Positions 1 to 8,686 of a DNA stretch of 24,594 nt are shown piece by piece (positions within the stretch are counted from its first letter, which is position 1; each line of letters begins with the position of its first letter). A model generated the notes under the pieces. The model saw only the letters and a program-made list of their open reading frames with translations. It had not been told where the DNA came from and searched no databases. The translations under genes and the position numbers were made by a program. Source of the DNA: Flavobacteriales bacterium (GTDB lineage Bacteria > Bacteroidota > Bacteroidia > Flavobacteriales > Flavobacteriaceae); assembly GCA_011525065.1 (NCBI GenBank), contig WTIY01000260.1, forward strand, positions 1-24,594, read 5' to 3'.

Positions 1-1
1 T

Positions 2-886
2 CTGATCGCCAAAATTCACGAACACGACAACACCAACATTTACAAACAGTTCAAGGATTTAGAGGGTGAAATTTACACCGCTGAAGTACACCATATTCGG
101 CATCGGGCTGTAATCTTGTTGGATGATGAAGGACATGAAATTATTTTGCCAAAAGACAAGCAAATCCCGTCGGATTTCTTCCGTAAAGGGGATAATGTGC
201 GCGGCATCATCGAGAGTGTGGAACTCAAAGGGAACAAGCCGGCCATTATTATGTCTCGTGCGAATCCTTTGTTCCTTGAAAAATTATTTGAACAAGAAAT
301 CCCAGAGGTTTTTGACGGTTTGATTACCGTGAAAAAAGTGGTGCGTATTCCAGGAGAAAAAGCCAAAGTAGCGGTGGATTCTTATGACGATCGTATTGAC
401 CCAGTAGGGGCCTGTGTGGGAATGAAGGGGTCCCGTATTCACGGTATTGTTCGTGAATTGGGTAATGAGAACATCGATGTCATCAATTTTACCAACAATA
501 CCAATTTATTCATTACTCGTGCGCTGAGTCCTGCCAAAGTGACCTCATTGACCATTGACGATGAATTGAAGCGCGTTGAGGTTATTCTTAAGCCTGAAGA
601 AGTTTCAAAGGCGATTGGACGTGGTGGACACAACATAAGACTTGCCGGACAACTCACGGGTTATGAAATTGATGTATTGCGCGAGGGGGCTGAGGAAGAC
701 GTTGAGCTGACTGAGTTCTCCGATGAAATCGAAACATGGATCATCAACGAGTTTAAGAAAATCGGTTTAGATACCGCAAAAAGCGTCTTAGAAAAAGACT
801 TGTCATTTTTAGTAAACAGTACCGATTTAGAAGAGGAAACCATCATCGAGGTGGTCAATATATTGAAGGAAGAATTTGAAGAGTAG
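2..886 (+). CDS. nusA: NusA transcription elongation/antitermination factor, 3' part
   Basis: The C-terminal 294 residues of NusA, which binds RNA polymerase and nascent RNA and modulates pausing, termination and antitermination. The reading frame is open from base 2, so the gene starts left of the window and the N-terminal polymerase-binding domain is mostly missing. Visible in order are an S1-type RNA-binding domain (about visible residues 20-90, ending near MSRANP), a first KH domain with GMKG as its GxxG loop (DPVGACVGMKGSRI), and a second KH domain with GRGG as its loop (AIGRGGHNIRLA). It ends in a short acidic tail, without the extra acidic repeats of Escherichia coli NusA, as expected for this phylum. 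infB follows 58 bases downstream on the same strand, the usual nusA-infB order, so the two are probably co-transcribed. Identification is secure from the domain order and neighbour. Confidence 0.96.
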   Translation: MIAKIHEHDNTNIYKQFKDLEGEIYTAEVHHIRHRAVILLDDEGHEIILPKDKQIPSDFFRKGDNVRGIIESVELKGNKPAIIMSRANPLFLEKLFEQEIPEVFDGLITVKKVVRIPGEKAKVAVDSYDDRIDPVGACVGMKGSRIHGIVRELGNENIDVINFTNNTNLFITRALSPAKVTSLTIDDELKRVEVILKPEEVSKAIGRGGHNIRLAGQLTGYEIDVLREGAEEDVELTEFSDEIETWIINEFKKIGLDTAKSVLEKDLSFLVNSTDLEEETIIEVVNILKEEFEE

Positions 887-944
887 GCTAAAGATTGACT
901 ACTTTTACACGAGAAATCGAGAAAAATAAACAGGAAAAGCATTT

Positions 945-3554
945 ATGGCTGAAGGAAAAACGATTCGAATCAATAAAGTTTTAAGGGAATTCAACATTTC
1001 ACTGGACCGTGCTGTGGAATTTTTGGGCGCCAAGGGCTATGTCGTTGAGGCACGTCCTACGACCAAAATTTCAGACGAGGAATATCAGATTTTGTTGGCT
1101 GAATTTCAGACCGATAAATCCAAAAAAGTCGAGGCCAAAGAGGTCGGTGAAGAAAAGCGCAAGGAAAAAGAGGAATTGCGTCAAGAGTTTGAAAAAGAAC
1201 ATGAAGAGAAAGACGTAGCTCATTCCGAGATTGTAAAAGCTGAGTCCAAACTCAGCGGACCTAAAATGCTTGGAAAAATTGATCTCGAACCAAAAAAGAA
1301 GTCCGAGCCTGAGCCTTCATTTGAAGAAGTTTCCACTGTTTTAGGTGACGAAGTAAAACCTGAGACAACAAACCAACAAGTAGAGTCTTCCGAGGCCCCT
1401 GCTGCTGAGACAGAAACCTCACAGTCGGAAACTCCGGTAAAGACAGAATATAAGAAGCTTGATGGCCCCAATTTCACTGGCCAGAAAATTGATTTAACCC
1501 AGTTTAAAAAGTCCGAACGCAAGTCGGAGGACGCTAAAAAAGAAACTCGTGAAAAACGAGGAAAACGCCGTCGAATCAGCAAGGAGGCCCCCGGAGCCAA
1601 AGGAGGTCAAAAAAGTCGTGGTCGCGCTCAGATTACGAGAGAAGAGCCAAGCGAAGAAGAAGTGCAAAGACAGGTTCGCGAGACTCTTGAAAAACTTCAA
1701 GGTAAATCTTCAAAAGGTAAAGGGGCTAAATATCGAAGGGAAAAGCGCGATAGCCACCGTCAGAAAACCGAAGAAGAAATGGCGCAGCTGGAGGCCGAAA
1801 GTAAACTGCTCAAGGTCACCGAATTTGTTACGGTGAGTGAGTTGGCTACCATGATGAACATCCAAGTGACCCAGATCATCTCGGCCTGTATGTCCTTAGG
1901 AATGATGGTGACCATGAATCAGCGATTAGACGCTGAAACCCTTACTATTGTGGCCGAAGAATTCGGTTTTGAGGTTGAATTTGTCACCGCAGATATCGAG
2001 GAAGCCATACAAGAGGAGACCGATGCACCCGAAGATTTAAAAGATCGCGCACCGATTGTTACGGTGATGGGGCACGTGGATCACGGGAAAACGTCTTTGC
2101 TGGATTACATTCGAGAGGAAAATGTCATTGCTGGTGAATCCGGAGGAATTACCCAGCATATTGGCGCCTATGGTGTGACCTTGCCTGAGGGTCAAAAAAT
2201 AACTTTTCTCGACACCCCTGGTCATGAGGCCTTTACAGCGATGCGTGCTCGTGGTGCTCAAGTCACCGATTTGGTTATTATTGTGATTGCTGCCGATGAC
2301 GACATTATGCCGCAGACAAAAGAAGCCATTTCGCACGCTCAAGCAGCCGGAGTGCCCATTGTTTTTGCCATAAATAAAATTGACCGTCCAAACGCCAACC
2401 CAGACAAGATTAAAGAGGGCCTTGCCAACATGAATTTACTGGTCGAAGATTGGGGAGGTAAAGTTCAATCACAAGACATCTCAGCCAAAACTGGGGAGGG
2501 CGTTACCGAACTCTTAGAAAAAGTATTGCTCGAAGCCGAGTTGCTCGAGCTAAAAGCCAATCCTACCCGAATGGCCAACGGAACTGTCGTTGAGGCCTTT
2601 TTGGATAAGGGTCGTGGTTATGTATCGACTATTCTGGTCCAGGGCGGGACACTCAAAGTGGGTGATTTTGTTTTGGCGGGACAGCACAGCGGTAAAGTCA
2701 AAGCCATGCACGATGAGCGTGGGCAAGTCATTAAGGAAGCAGGACCAGCAACACCGGTTTCTGTTTTGGGACTGGATGGAGCGCCACAAGCAGGGGACAA
2801 ATTCAATGTTTTTGAAGACGAGCGAGAGGCCAAAGCCATTGCGACAAAAAGAACCCAATTGCAGCGCGAACAATCGGTCCGGACCCAGCGTCACATCACT
2901 TTGGACGAAATTGGACGCCGTATCGCCTTAGGAGACTTCAAAGAACTCAACATTATTCTAAAAGGTGATGTTGACGGTTCGGTCGAGGCCCTAACCGATT
3001 CATTCTTGAAACTGTCCACTGAAGAAATTCAAGTCAACATCATCCATAAAGGAGTGGGAGCCATTACTGAGAGCGATGTACTCTTGGCTTCGGCTTCAGA
3101 TGCCATCATAATTGGCTTTAACGTGCGACCTATGGGCAACGCCAGACAACTGGCCGACAAAGAAGAAATCGATATCCGCAGTTATTCCATTATTTATGAC
3201 GCCATCAATGACTTGAAGGATGCCATGGAGGGCATGTTGTCGCCTGAACTTCGTGAGGAGGTAACGGGAACTGCTGAAATCCGCGAGACCTTCAAAATAT
3301 CCAAGGTGGGTACTGTGGCCGGATGTATGGTAATCAATGGTAAAATTTTCCGCAATTCGGGCGTGCGACTTATCAGAGAGGGTGTCGTGGTTTACACTGG
3401 CGTGCTGGATTCCTTAAAACGATTTAAGGACGACGTCAAGGAAGTGTCTAAAGGTTATGACTGTGGAATGCAAATCAAAAACTACAACGACATCAACATC
3501 GGTGATGTGATTGAGGCCTTCCAGGAGGTTGAGGTCAAAAAGAAACTCAAATAA
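945..3554 (+). CDS. infB: Translation initiation factor IF-2
   Basis: GTPase that brings initiator fMet-tRNA to the small ribosomal subunit and promotes subunit joining. The 869 residues contain an N-terminal IF2_N-like start (KTIRINKVLREFNISLDRAV), then a long Lys/Glu/Ser-rich, probably disordered linker (about residues 60-285), a second IF2_N segment (about 290-345), and the G domain. The G motifs are clear: GHVDHGKT at 376-383, DTPGHE at 423-428 and NKID at 477-480. Domains II, III and IV follow. The ATG at 945 begins the conserved N-terminal segment, and a purine-rich stretch (caggaaaag) lies just upstream. It is downstream of nusA and probably in the same operon. It converges with the SPOR gene, leaving a 40-base gap in which I see no convincing hairpin. 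Confidence 0.98.
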   Translation: MAEGKTIRINKVLREFNISLDRAVEFLGAKGYVVEARPTTKISDEEYQILLAEFQTDKSKKVEAKEVGEEKRKEKEELRQEFEKEHEEKDVAHSEIVKAESKLSGPKMLGKIDLEPKKKSEPEPSFEEVSTVLGDEVKPETTNQQVESSEAPAAETETSQSETPVKTEYKKLDGPNFTGQKIDLTQFKKSERKSEDAKKETREKRGKRRRISKEAPGAKGGQKSRGRAQITREEPSEEEVQRQVRETLEKLQGKSSKGKGAKYRREKRDSHRQKTEEEMAQLEAESKLLKVTEFVTVSELATMMNIQVTQIISACMSLGMMVTMNQRLDAETLTIVAEEFGFEVEFVTADIEEAIQEETDAPEDLKDRAPIVTVMGHVDHGKTSLLDYIREENVIAGESGGITQHIGAYGVTLPEGQKITFLDTPGHEAFTAMRARGAQVTDLVIIVIAADDDIMPQTKEAISHAQAAGVPIVFAINKIDRPNANPDKIKEGLANMNLLVEDWGGKVQSQDISAKTGEGVTELLEKVLLEAELLELKANPTRMANGTVVEAFLDKGRGYVSTILVQGGTLKVGDFVLAGQHSGKVKAMHDERGQVIKEAGPATPVSVLGLDGAPQAGDKFNVFEDEREAKAIATKRTQLQREQSVRTQRHITLDEIGRRIALGDFKELNIILKGDVDGSVEALTDSFLKLSTEEIQVNIIHKGVGAITESDVLLASASDAIIIGFNVRPMGNARQLADKEEIDIRSYSIIYDAINDLKDAMEGMLSPELREEVTGTAEIRETFKISKVGTVAGCMVINGKIFRNSGVRLIREGVVVYTGVLDSLKRFKDDVKEVSKGYDCGMQIKNYNDINIGDVIEAFQEVEVKKKLK

Positions 3555-3594
3555 ATTTAGGGTTTATCGGTAATCGCCGCGGTTCTGCCAGTCT

Positions 3595-4062
3595 TTAGCC
3601 ATTTTTGTTTACGGATTCGGCCGGCTGTTCTGCATCAGATTCTTCTTCCTCTGTAGCCGTGCTCCGCTCTTTTCGAATCAACGAAGGCTTGAATAGAAAT
3701 GCTGTCGGAAATTTCCGTTGAATGTCCTTTAAAGCGCGATCTGCGCTGAGTCGGGCGCTAAAATTACCCACCCAAACTTTATAGTTTGGGGTTTCGTAAT
3801 GCACGATAACTGGCCATTGAGGAAAAAGTCCTTTAAATTGACTTACTAGCGCGCGGGCCTCTGTCAAGCTCCCTGAATAGATTTGGGCGGTGTAATTGTC
3901 TCCAAGCAAAAGATTTTTTTGCATGTGGACTTTGAGATTTAGCAGAGAATCAACGCGTGGATCACGCTGGATATTTTGGTCTTGTGCCTGACTGAAAAAT
4001 GACCCAAAAAGACAAAATATCACTGGGGTGATTAGGGGGAAATTTTTAAGTGAAATTTGCAT
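3595..4062 (-). CDS. Secreted SPOR-domain protein
   Basis: A 155-residue protein with a Sec-type signal peptide (hydrophobic residues 8-23, likely cleavage after SQA at 26) and a single SPOR-like domain at about residues 57-126 (starts YTAQIYSG; contains YKVWVGNFSARLSADRAL). The C-terminal 25 or so residues are acidic and Ser/Thr-rich and look disordered. SPOR domains are known to bind denuded glycan strands of peptidoglycan, which suggests a role in the periplasm or cell envelope. There is no transmembrane anchor or lipobox, unlike FtsN-type SPOR proteins. The specific function is unknown. It is the only minus-strand gene I support here, and it is divergent from the ACIII operon. The ATG at 4062 is preceded by ggaagaa, and a TAnnTTTG promoter element lies just upstream. 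Confidence 0.85.
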   Translation of the reverse strand: MQISLKNFPLITPVIFCLFGSFFSQAQDQNIQRDPRVDSLLNLKVHMQKNLLLGDNYTAQIYSGSLTEARALVSQFKGLFPQWPVIVHYETPNYKVWVGNFSARLSADRALKDIQRKFPTAFLFKPSLIRKERSTATEEEESDAEQPAESVNKNG

Positions 4063-4081
4063 AATTCTTCCGCTTCAAGGA

Positions 4082-4089
4082 CAAAGGTA
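4082..4089 (-). promoter_or_regulatory. Bacteroidetes-type -7 element for the SPOR gene
   Basis: Read on the minus strand, this is TACCTTTG, an exact match to the Bacteroidetes primary sigma-factor -7 consensus TAnnTTTG. It ends 20 bases before the ATG at 4062, which would give a 5' leader of roughly 14 bases. At the expected -33 position the sequence is TTA rather than TTG, so only the -7 half is a strong match. It is placed divergently from the ActA promoter within a short AT-rich region. Confidence 0.55.
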
Positions 4090-4186
4090 AAATTAATATT
4101 CGGGGGGTTAATATTTTCTTTATTTAGAATTATTATAAATTACTTTTTAGCCCCTTTCCAGAATTTTCAAAATCGACTTTATAACG

Positions 4187-4194
4187 TACTTTTG
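4187..4194 (+). promoter_or_regulatory. Bacteroidetes-type -7 element for the ACIII/cox operon
   Basis: TACTTTTG matches TAnnTTTG exactly and lies in the AT-rich gap upstream of actA. The triplet 19 bases upstream (4165-4167) is TTT instead of the consensus TTG. Transcription would start near base 4200, leaving a leader of about 65-90 bases depending on the true actA start. It is the only good candidate before the eight-gene unit ending at 15699. Confidence 0.6.
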
Positions 4195-4289
4195 CACAGT
4201 TATTTTTAGGTGTCAATTCGTGTGATTTTTACACAAATTTTCACAACGTGTTGCGCCTCAATTATATGGACCATAATTTAACCAATTCT

Positions 4290-5594
4290 ATGGAACAGGT
4301 AGCTTACCGAAATGTAACGCTGAAGTCGTTGACCCTATTGTTCTTCGCAGTTCTGGCCTTCTCTTTCAGCCCAAAAGCAAATGCATCGATTGATTTTCCA
4401 GCGGCTCAGACCATTGATACGGTTGCTGGTGAGACATTGTTCAACGCGAACTGTGCGGCGTGTCACAAATTGTACAAAAAAGCCACGGGCCCTGCATTGT
4501 TTCAAGTCGGAGATAAGTACGATCGCGATTGGTTGTACGCTTGGATCAAAAACAGCCAGGATATGGTTAAGTCTGGAGACGCCAAAGCCAATGCCATTTA
4601 CAACGAGTACAACGGTGCAGTCATGACCTCTTTTCCGCAATTGAGTAATGCGGACATTGACAACATCATCGCTTACACCTACACCCCGAAAAAAGCACCT
4701 GCAGTTGCGGCCATTACCACTGCAACAACTCAAGCCAATTCTGGGGGCATATCAAACGACATAATTCTGGCCGTTTTGGCGTTAGTGTTCATGTTGCTGG
4801 TGATCATGTTGTTTTTGGTCAACAAAACCTTGCGTCGCATTGCCGAGGCTAACGGCGTTGTGTACGAAGAAAAACCCGAACGCACCCCGGTTTGGAAATT
4901 GTTCATCGAAAATCAATTTTTGGTTTTGGTTACGGCCATATTTTTCTTGTTGGCCTCAGGATATTTCGCCTATGGTTACTTAATGCAAGTAGGCATTGAT
5001 CAAGGTTATGAGCCAGTTCAGCCAATCCACTACTCTCACCGCATCCACGCAGGAGACAACCAAATAGACTGTAATTATTGTCACAGTTCAGCGCGTAAAA
5101 GTGCTCATTCTGGCATCCCTTCTCTCAACGTCTGTATGAATTGCCACAAAAATATTGGTGAAGTGGCCGAGGAGACCTTGGCCGAAGGAAAAAACGAGTA
5201 CGGTGTGGATTACAATGCTGAAATCCAAAAATTATACGCTGCAGTGGGCTGGGATGAAGATTCACAGGCTTACACTGGAAAAACACAACCGGTTCAGTGG
5301 ATTAGAATTCACAACCTACCGGATTTTGCTTATTTCAATCACTCGCAACACGTAACGGTTGCAGGGGTAGAGTGTCAAACCTGTCACGGTCCTGTAGAGG
5401 AAATGGAAATTATGTATCAATACGCTCCTTTGACCATGGGATGGTGTATTAATTGTCACCGAGAGACGAACATTCAGGTCAAGGATAATGCTTACTACGA
5501 GCACATTCATGAAGAATTATCCAAGAAGTATGGTGTGGATAAATTGACGGCAGCTCAAATGGGCGGCTTAGAATGTGGTAAGTGTCACTATTAA
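4290..5594 (+). CDS. actA: Alternative complex III subunit ActA, multihaem cytochrome c
   Basis: Membrane-anchored multihaem cytochrome c of alternative complex III, passing electrons from the quinol-oxidising core towards the terminal acceptor. Numbered from the ATG at 4290 (434 residues): a signal peptide ending near PKANA; a monohaem cytochrome c domain (CAACH at 55-59); two hydrophobic segments (about residues 160-182 and 205-230); then a pentahaem module with CNYCH (261), CMNCH (282), CQTCH (362), CINCH (386) and CGKCH (429, almost at the C-terminus). Six CXXCH motifs is one more than the pentahaem ActA described for Rhodothermus marinus. The start is uncertain: the same frame also offers a GTG at 4248 and an ATG at 4266, with no clear ribosome-binding site for any. 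I chose 4290 because it gives a signal peptide of normal length. It is the first gene of the operon, 27 bases before actB. Confidence 0.92.
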   Translation: MEQVAYRNVTLKSLTLLFFAVLAFSFSPKANASIDFPAAQTIDTVAGETLFNANCAACHKLYKKATGPALFQVGDKYDRDWLYAWIKNSQDMVKSGDAKANAIYNEYNGAVMTSFPQLSNADIDNIIAYTYTPKKAPAVAAITTATTQANSGGISNDIILAVLALVFMLLVIMLFLVNKTLRRIAEANGVVYEEKPERTPVWKLFIENQFLVLVTAIFFLLASGYFAYGYLMQVGIDQGYEPVQPIHYSHRIHAGDNQIDCNYCHSSARKSAHSGIPSLNVCMNCHKNIGEVAEETLAEGKNEYGVDYNAEIQKLYAAVGWDEDSQAYTGKTQPVQWIRIHNLPDFAYFNHSQHVTVAGVECQTCHGPVEEMEIMYQYAPLTMGWCINCHRETNIQVKDNAYYEHIHEELSKKYGVDKLTAAQMGGLECGKCHY

Positions 5595-5621
5595 TTTTAG
5601 ACAAGAATCAGAGCGCATATT

Positions 5622-8600
5622 ATGGCATCAAATAAGAAATATTGGAAAAGTATCGAGGAGCTCAACCCGGCAAGTTCAGTGGTTGAAGGACTCAAGCAAA
5701 ATGAATTTGCAGAACCGATTCCAACCGATCAGTTCCTAGGAGACAAAGAGACCCTTGAGCGTTCTTCGACAACCCGTCGAGATTTTCTCAAGTATGTTGG
5801 ATTCTCTACGGCAGCGGCCTCCTTAGCCGCGTGCGAGGGTCCGGTCATCAAGTCCATTCCCTACGTTGTGGCCCCTGACGAAATCGTTCCAGGAGTATCC
5901 AATTACTACGCTACGACCATTTCTGATGGGTTTGATTTTGCCTCCGTGCTGGTAAAAACCCGAGAAGGTCGTCCGATTAAAATCGAGCGCAATGATTTGG
6001 GCAGTGATTTGGGTGGGGTAAACGCCCGTGTCCACGCCTCTGTGTTGTCCATGTATGACAAAAATCGCCTTATGGGCCCCATGATCGATGGACAAGCTAC
6101 GAGCTGGCTGGATTTAGGCAGCGCAGTAGATGCCGGTCTTTCTGCTTTGGCTGGTCAAGAGGTGATCCTGTTGACACAGAGTTTTGCCAGTCCGAGTACG
6201 GCTGCACTGATTCAATCATTCACAAAAAAATATCCAAACGTCAAGCACGTGACCTACGACATGATCTCTTCAAGTGAAGCGCTCGATGCGTTTCAAGAGA
6301 CTTACGGTGTTCGTGCTTTGGCCGATTACGATTTTAGTCAAGCGAGAACCATCGTTTCTATTGGGGCAGACTTCCTTGGCGATTGGCAAGGAGGAGGTTT
6401 TGAAGGTGGTTACGCCCAGAGCCGTGTCCCGAAAGATGGACGCATGTCGCGACACATTCAATTTGAGGCCAACATGAGTTTGACAGGGGCCAACGCCGAT
6501 AAGCGCGTGCCTGCCTCTCCAGCCCAACAGGCCGCCGCCTTAGCTTACATCACAGGAGCAAAGGCCCTGGCCGATGTGCCTGAGACAGTGCGCACAGCGG
6601 CTGAGCAAGCTAAAAAGCAACTCGAGAAAGCGGGAGATCGCGGTGTTCTGGTTTGCGGCTTGCCATGCCCGAAAGCACAGAAAAAAGTATTGGATTACAA
6701 CACATCTATCGGATCGGTAGTGATGGACGTGACCCGTCCAATCATGAAGTTTTCAGGGTCCAGTACACAAGTGCAAAAGGTCATTGATGGCGTGAAAAAC
6801 GGTAGCATTAAGGGATTGATTACCGCTGGAGTCAATCCACTTTACGCTTTCCCTGACGCTGATTTTGCTGCGGCTTATCAAGGGCTCGACTTCACTTTGG
6901 CCTTTGCCATGCGCGCTGATGAGACTGCTTCCAAAGCGAGGTTTGTGGCGGCAACACCGCATTATCTTGAATCGTGGGGCGATGCCGAGTTGAAAAAGGG
7001 TCATTTCTCTTTAATACAACCGACGATTCGTCCACTTTTTGACACCCGTCAATTCCAAGATTGTTTATTGGCTTGGACAGGGAGTTCAGCGTCCAGTTAT
7101 CACGATTACATTAAGGGATATTGGCAGAGCAATGTGCTCGGTGGTGCTTCGTGGAGTAAAGCCTTACACGACGGGGTGTTTGCCAGTGATTTCAGCGCAG
7201 ACTACGGGTCACTTCCAGAGACAGGGACCCCTGCAAGACATTTTGATACGGGTGATGCTATGGCCCTATGTTTGTATACCAAAACTGGATTAGGGGATGG
7301 CCGTCAAGCCAACAATCCATGGCTACAAGAGCTTCCCGATCCGATTTCAAGAGCGACCTGGGACAACTACCTAACCGTTTCTGCAGCTGACGCAGCGGGC
7401 TTAGGATTGACCAATACCCATGTGGCGAATGGCGCATTAAATGGAGACTATGTTCGCGTAAGTGTTGGCGACACAGTTTTGGAGAAGGTGCCTGTCTTGA
7501 TTCAACCTGGTCAAGCCGCGGGTACCGTAGGTTTGGCTTTGGGTTATGGTCAAAAGGCCTCGATTCAATCTGAAATGCAGACAGGGGTTAATGCTTATGC
7601 GCTTTATGATGAGTTCAGCAGCGTTCAGCCGGTTCGCATAGAAAAAATGGATGGCACTCATGAATTCGCGTGCATTCAGTTACACAATACCATGATGGGT
7701 CGCGACATTATTCGTGAGACCACTCTAGAAATATTTAACACTAAGGACAAAGACAGCTGGAATGCGGTACCGACTGTATCTAAAGATCACAAGGAAATTC
7801 CAGTGACCTCGCCTGAGGCCGATTTATGGGATTCTTTTGACCGTTCAATCGGGCATCATTTCAACTTGTCCATTGACCTCAATGCGTGTACAGGATGTGG
7901 AGCTTGTGTGATTGCTTGTCATGCAGAAAACAATGTTCCAGTAGTGGGCAAAAGCGAAATGCGTCGCAGTCGTGACATGCACTGGTTGCGCATCGATCGC
8001 TATTATTCAAGTGAAGAAAGCTTTGCTGCAGATGCTGATAAAAAAGACAACATCTCTGGGCTGGGCAGTTCACTGTCAGAATTTGCCGAAATGGAGCAAG
8101 CAGCAGATAATCCGCAAGTAGCCTTTCAGCCGGTTATGTGCCAGCACTGTAACCACGCGCCTTGTGAGACTGTATGTCCAGTGGCCGCGACCTCACACGG
8201 GCGTCAAGGTCAAAACCACATGGCGTATAACCGATGTGTAGGTACGCGTTATTGTGCCAACAACTGTCCTTATAAAGTACGTCGTTTTAACTGGTTCTTG
8301 TATGCGGAAAACGAGGAGTTCGATTACCACATGAACAATGATTTGGGTCGTATGGTATTGAATCCAGACGTTGTGGTTCGCTCTCGCGGGGTGATGGAGA
8401 AATGCTCTATGTGTATCCAAATGACTCAAAAAACCATTTTGGATGCCAAGCGCGATGGACGCCCCATTAAGGACGGGGAATTTAAAACTGCCTGTTCAGC
8501 GGCTTGTGAGACTGGCGCCATTCAGTTTGGTGACATTAACGACCAAGACAGCTTAGTGGCAGAACTTAAAGAAGACGATAGAATGTATCACTTACTGGAG

Positions 8601-8663
8601 GCCGTGGGCACAAAACCAAATGTGTTTTATCAGACCAAGGTGAGAAATACAAACGAAGCATAA
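5622..8663 (+). CDS. actB: Alternative complex III subunit ActB, iron-sulfur protein with molybdopterin-enzyme-like domain
   Basis: Large periplasmic iron-sulfur subunit of ACIII, 1013 residues. The N-terminus carries a conserved YWKSIEELN segment and a late twin-arginine motif (R52-R53 in TTRRDFLK) followed by a hydrophobic stretch and a lipobox-like SLAAC (C71), typical of the Tat-targeted MoCo/4Fe-4S family. Residues about 75-720 resemble the molybdopterin-oxidoreductase catalytic domain, which in this family is known to lack the molybdenum cofactor. Residues about 745-1000 form a ferredoxin-like domain with cysteine clusters beginning at C756 (CTGCGACVIAC), C840 (CQHCNHAPCETVC), C872 (CVGTRYCANNC) and C928 (CSMC, with later partners near CSAAC). 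In known homologues these hold three 4Fe-4S clusters and one 3Fe-4S cluster. It lies between actA and actC, with 23 bases before actC. Confidence 0.95.
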   Translation: MASNKKYWKSIEELNPASSVVEGLKQNEFAEPIPTDQFLGDKETLERSSTTRRDFLKYVGFSTAAASLAACEGPVIKSIPYVVAPDEIVPGVSNYYATTISDGFDFASVLVKTREGRPIKIERNDLGSDLGGVNARVHASVLSMYDKNRLMGPMIDGQATSWLDLGSAVDAGLSALAGQEVILLTQSFASPSTAALIQSFTKKYPNVKHVTYDMISSSEALDAFQETYGVRALADYDFSQARTIVSIGADFLGDWQGGGFEGGYAQSRVPKDGRMSRHIQFEANMSLTGANADKRVPASPAQQAAALAYITGAKALADVPETVRTAAEQAKKQLEKAGDRGVLVCGLPCPKAQKKVLDYNTSIGSVVMDVTRPIMKFSGSSTQVQKVIDGVKNGSIKGLITAGVNPLYAFPDADFAAAYQGLDFTLAFAMRADETASKARFVAATPHYLESWGDAELKKGHFSLIQPTIRPLFDTRQFQDCLLAWTGSSASSYHDYIKGYWQSNVLGGASWSKALHDGVFASDFSADYGSLPETGTPARHFDTGDAMALCLYTKTGLGDGRQANNPWLQELPDPISRATWDNYLTVSAADAAGLGLTNTHVANGALNGDYVRVSVGDTVLEKVPVLIQPGQAAGTVGLALGYGQKASIQSEMQTGVNAYALYDEFSSVQPVRIEKMDGTHEFACIQLHNTMMGRDIIRETTLEIFNTKDKDSWNAVPTVSKDHKEIPVTSPEADLWDSFDRSIGHHFNLSIDLNACTGCGACVIACHAENNVPVVGKSEMRRSRDMHWLRIDRYYSSEESFAADADKKDNISGLGSSLSEFAEMEQAADNPQVAFQPVMCQHCNHAPCETVCPVAATSHGRQGQNHMAYNRCVGTRYCANNCPYKVRRFNWFLYAENEEFDYHMNNDLGRMVLNPDVVVRSRGVMEKCSMCIQMTQKTILDAKRDGRPIKDGEFKTACSAACETGAIQFGDINDQDSLVAELKEDDRMYHLLEAVGTKPNVFYQTKVRNTNEA

Positions 8664-8686
8664 ATTAAAGAAATTCAATTATAGAT

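Noticed and set aside
1220..1600. 126-codon minus-strand open frame within the infB linker
   Set aside because: The low-complexity Lys/Glu-rich linker of IF-2 gives a long Ser/Phe-rich antisense frame by composition alone.
3551..3567. ATAAA...TTTAT inverted repeat between infB and the SPOR gene
   Set aside because: Five A/T pairs with a 7-base loop and no T run. Not enough to call a bidirectional terminator.
4335..4733. 132-codon open frame on the minus strand inside actA
   Set aside because: It lies wholly inside a confidently identified gene, its product is Cys/Arg-rich with no recognisable motif, and it has no promoter-like element; it is an antisense shadow.
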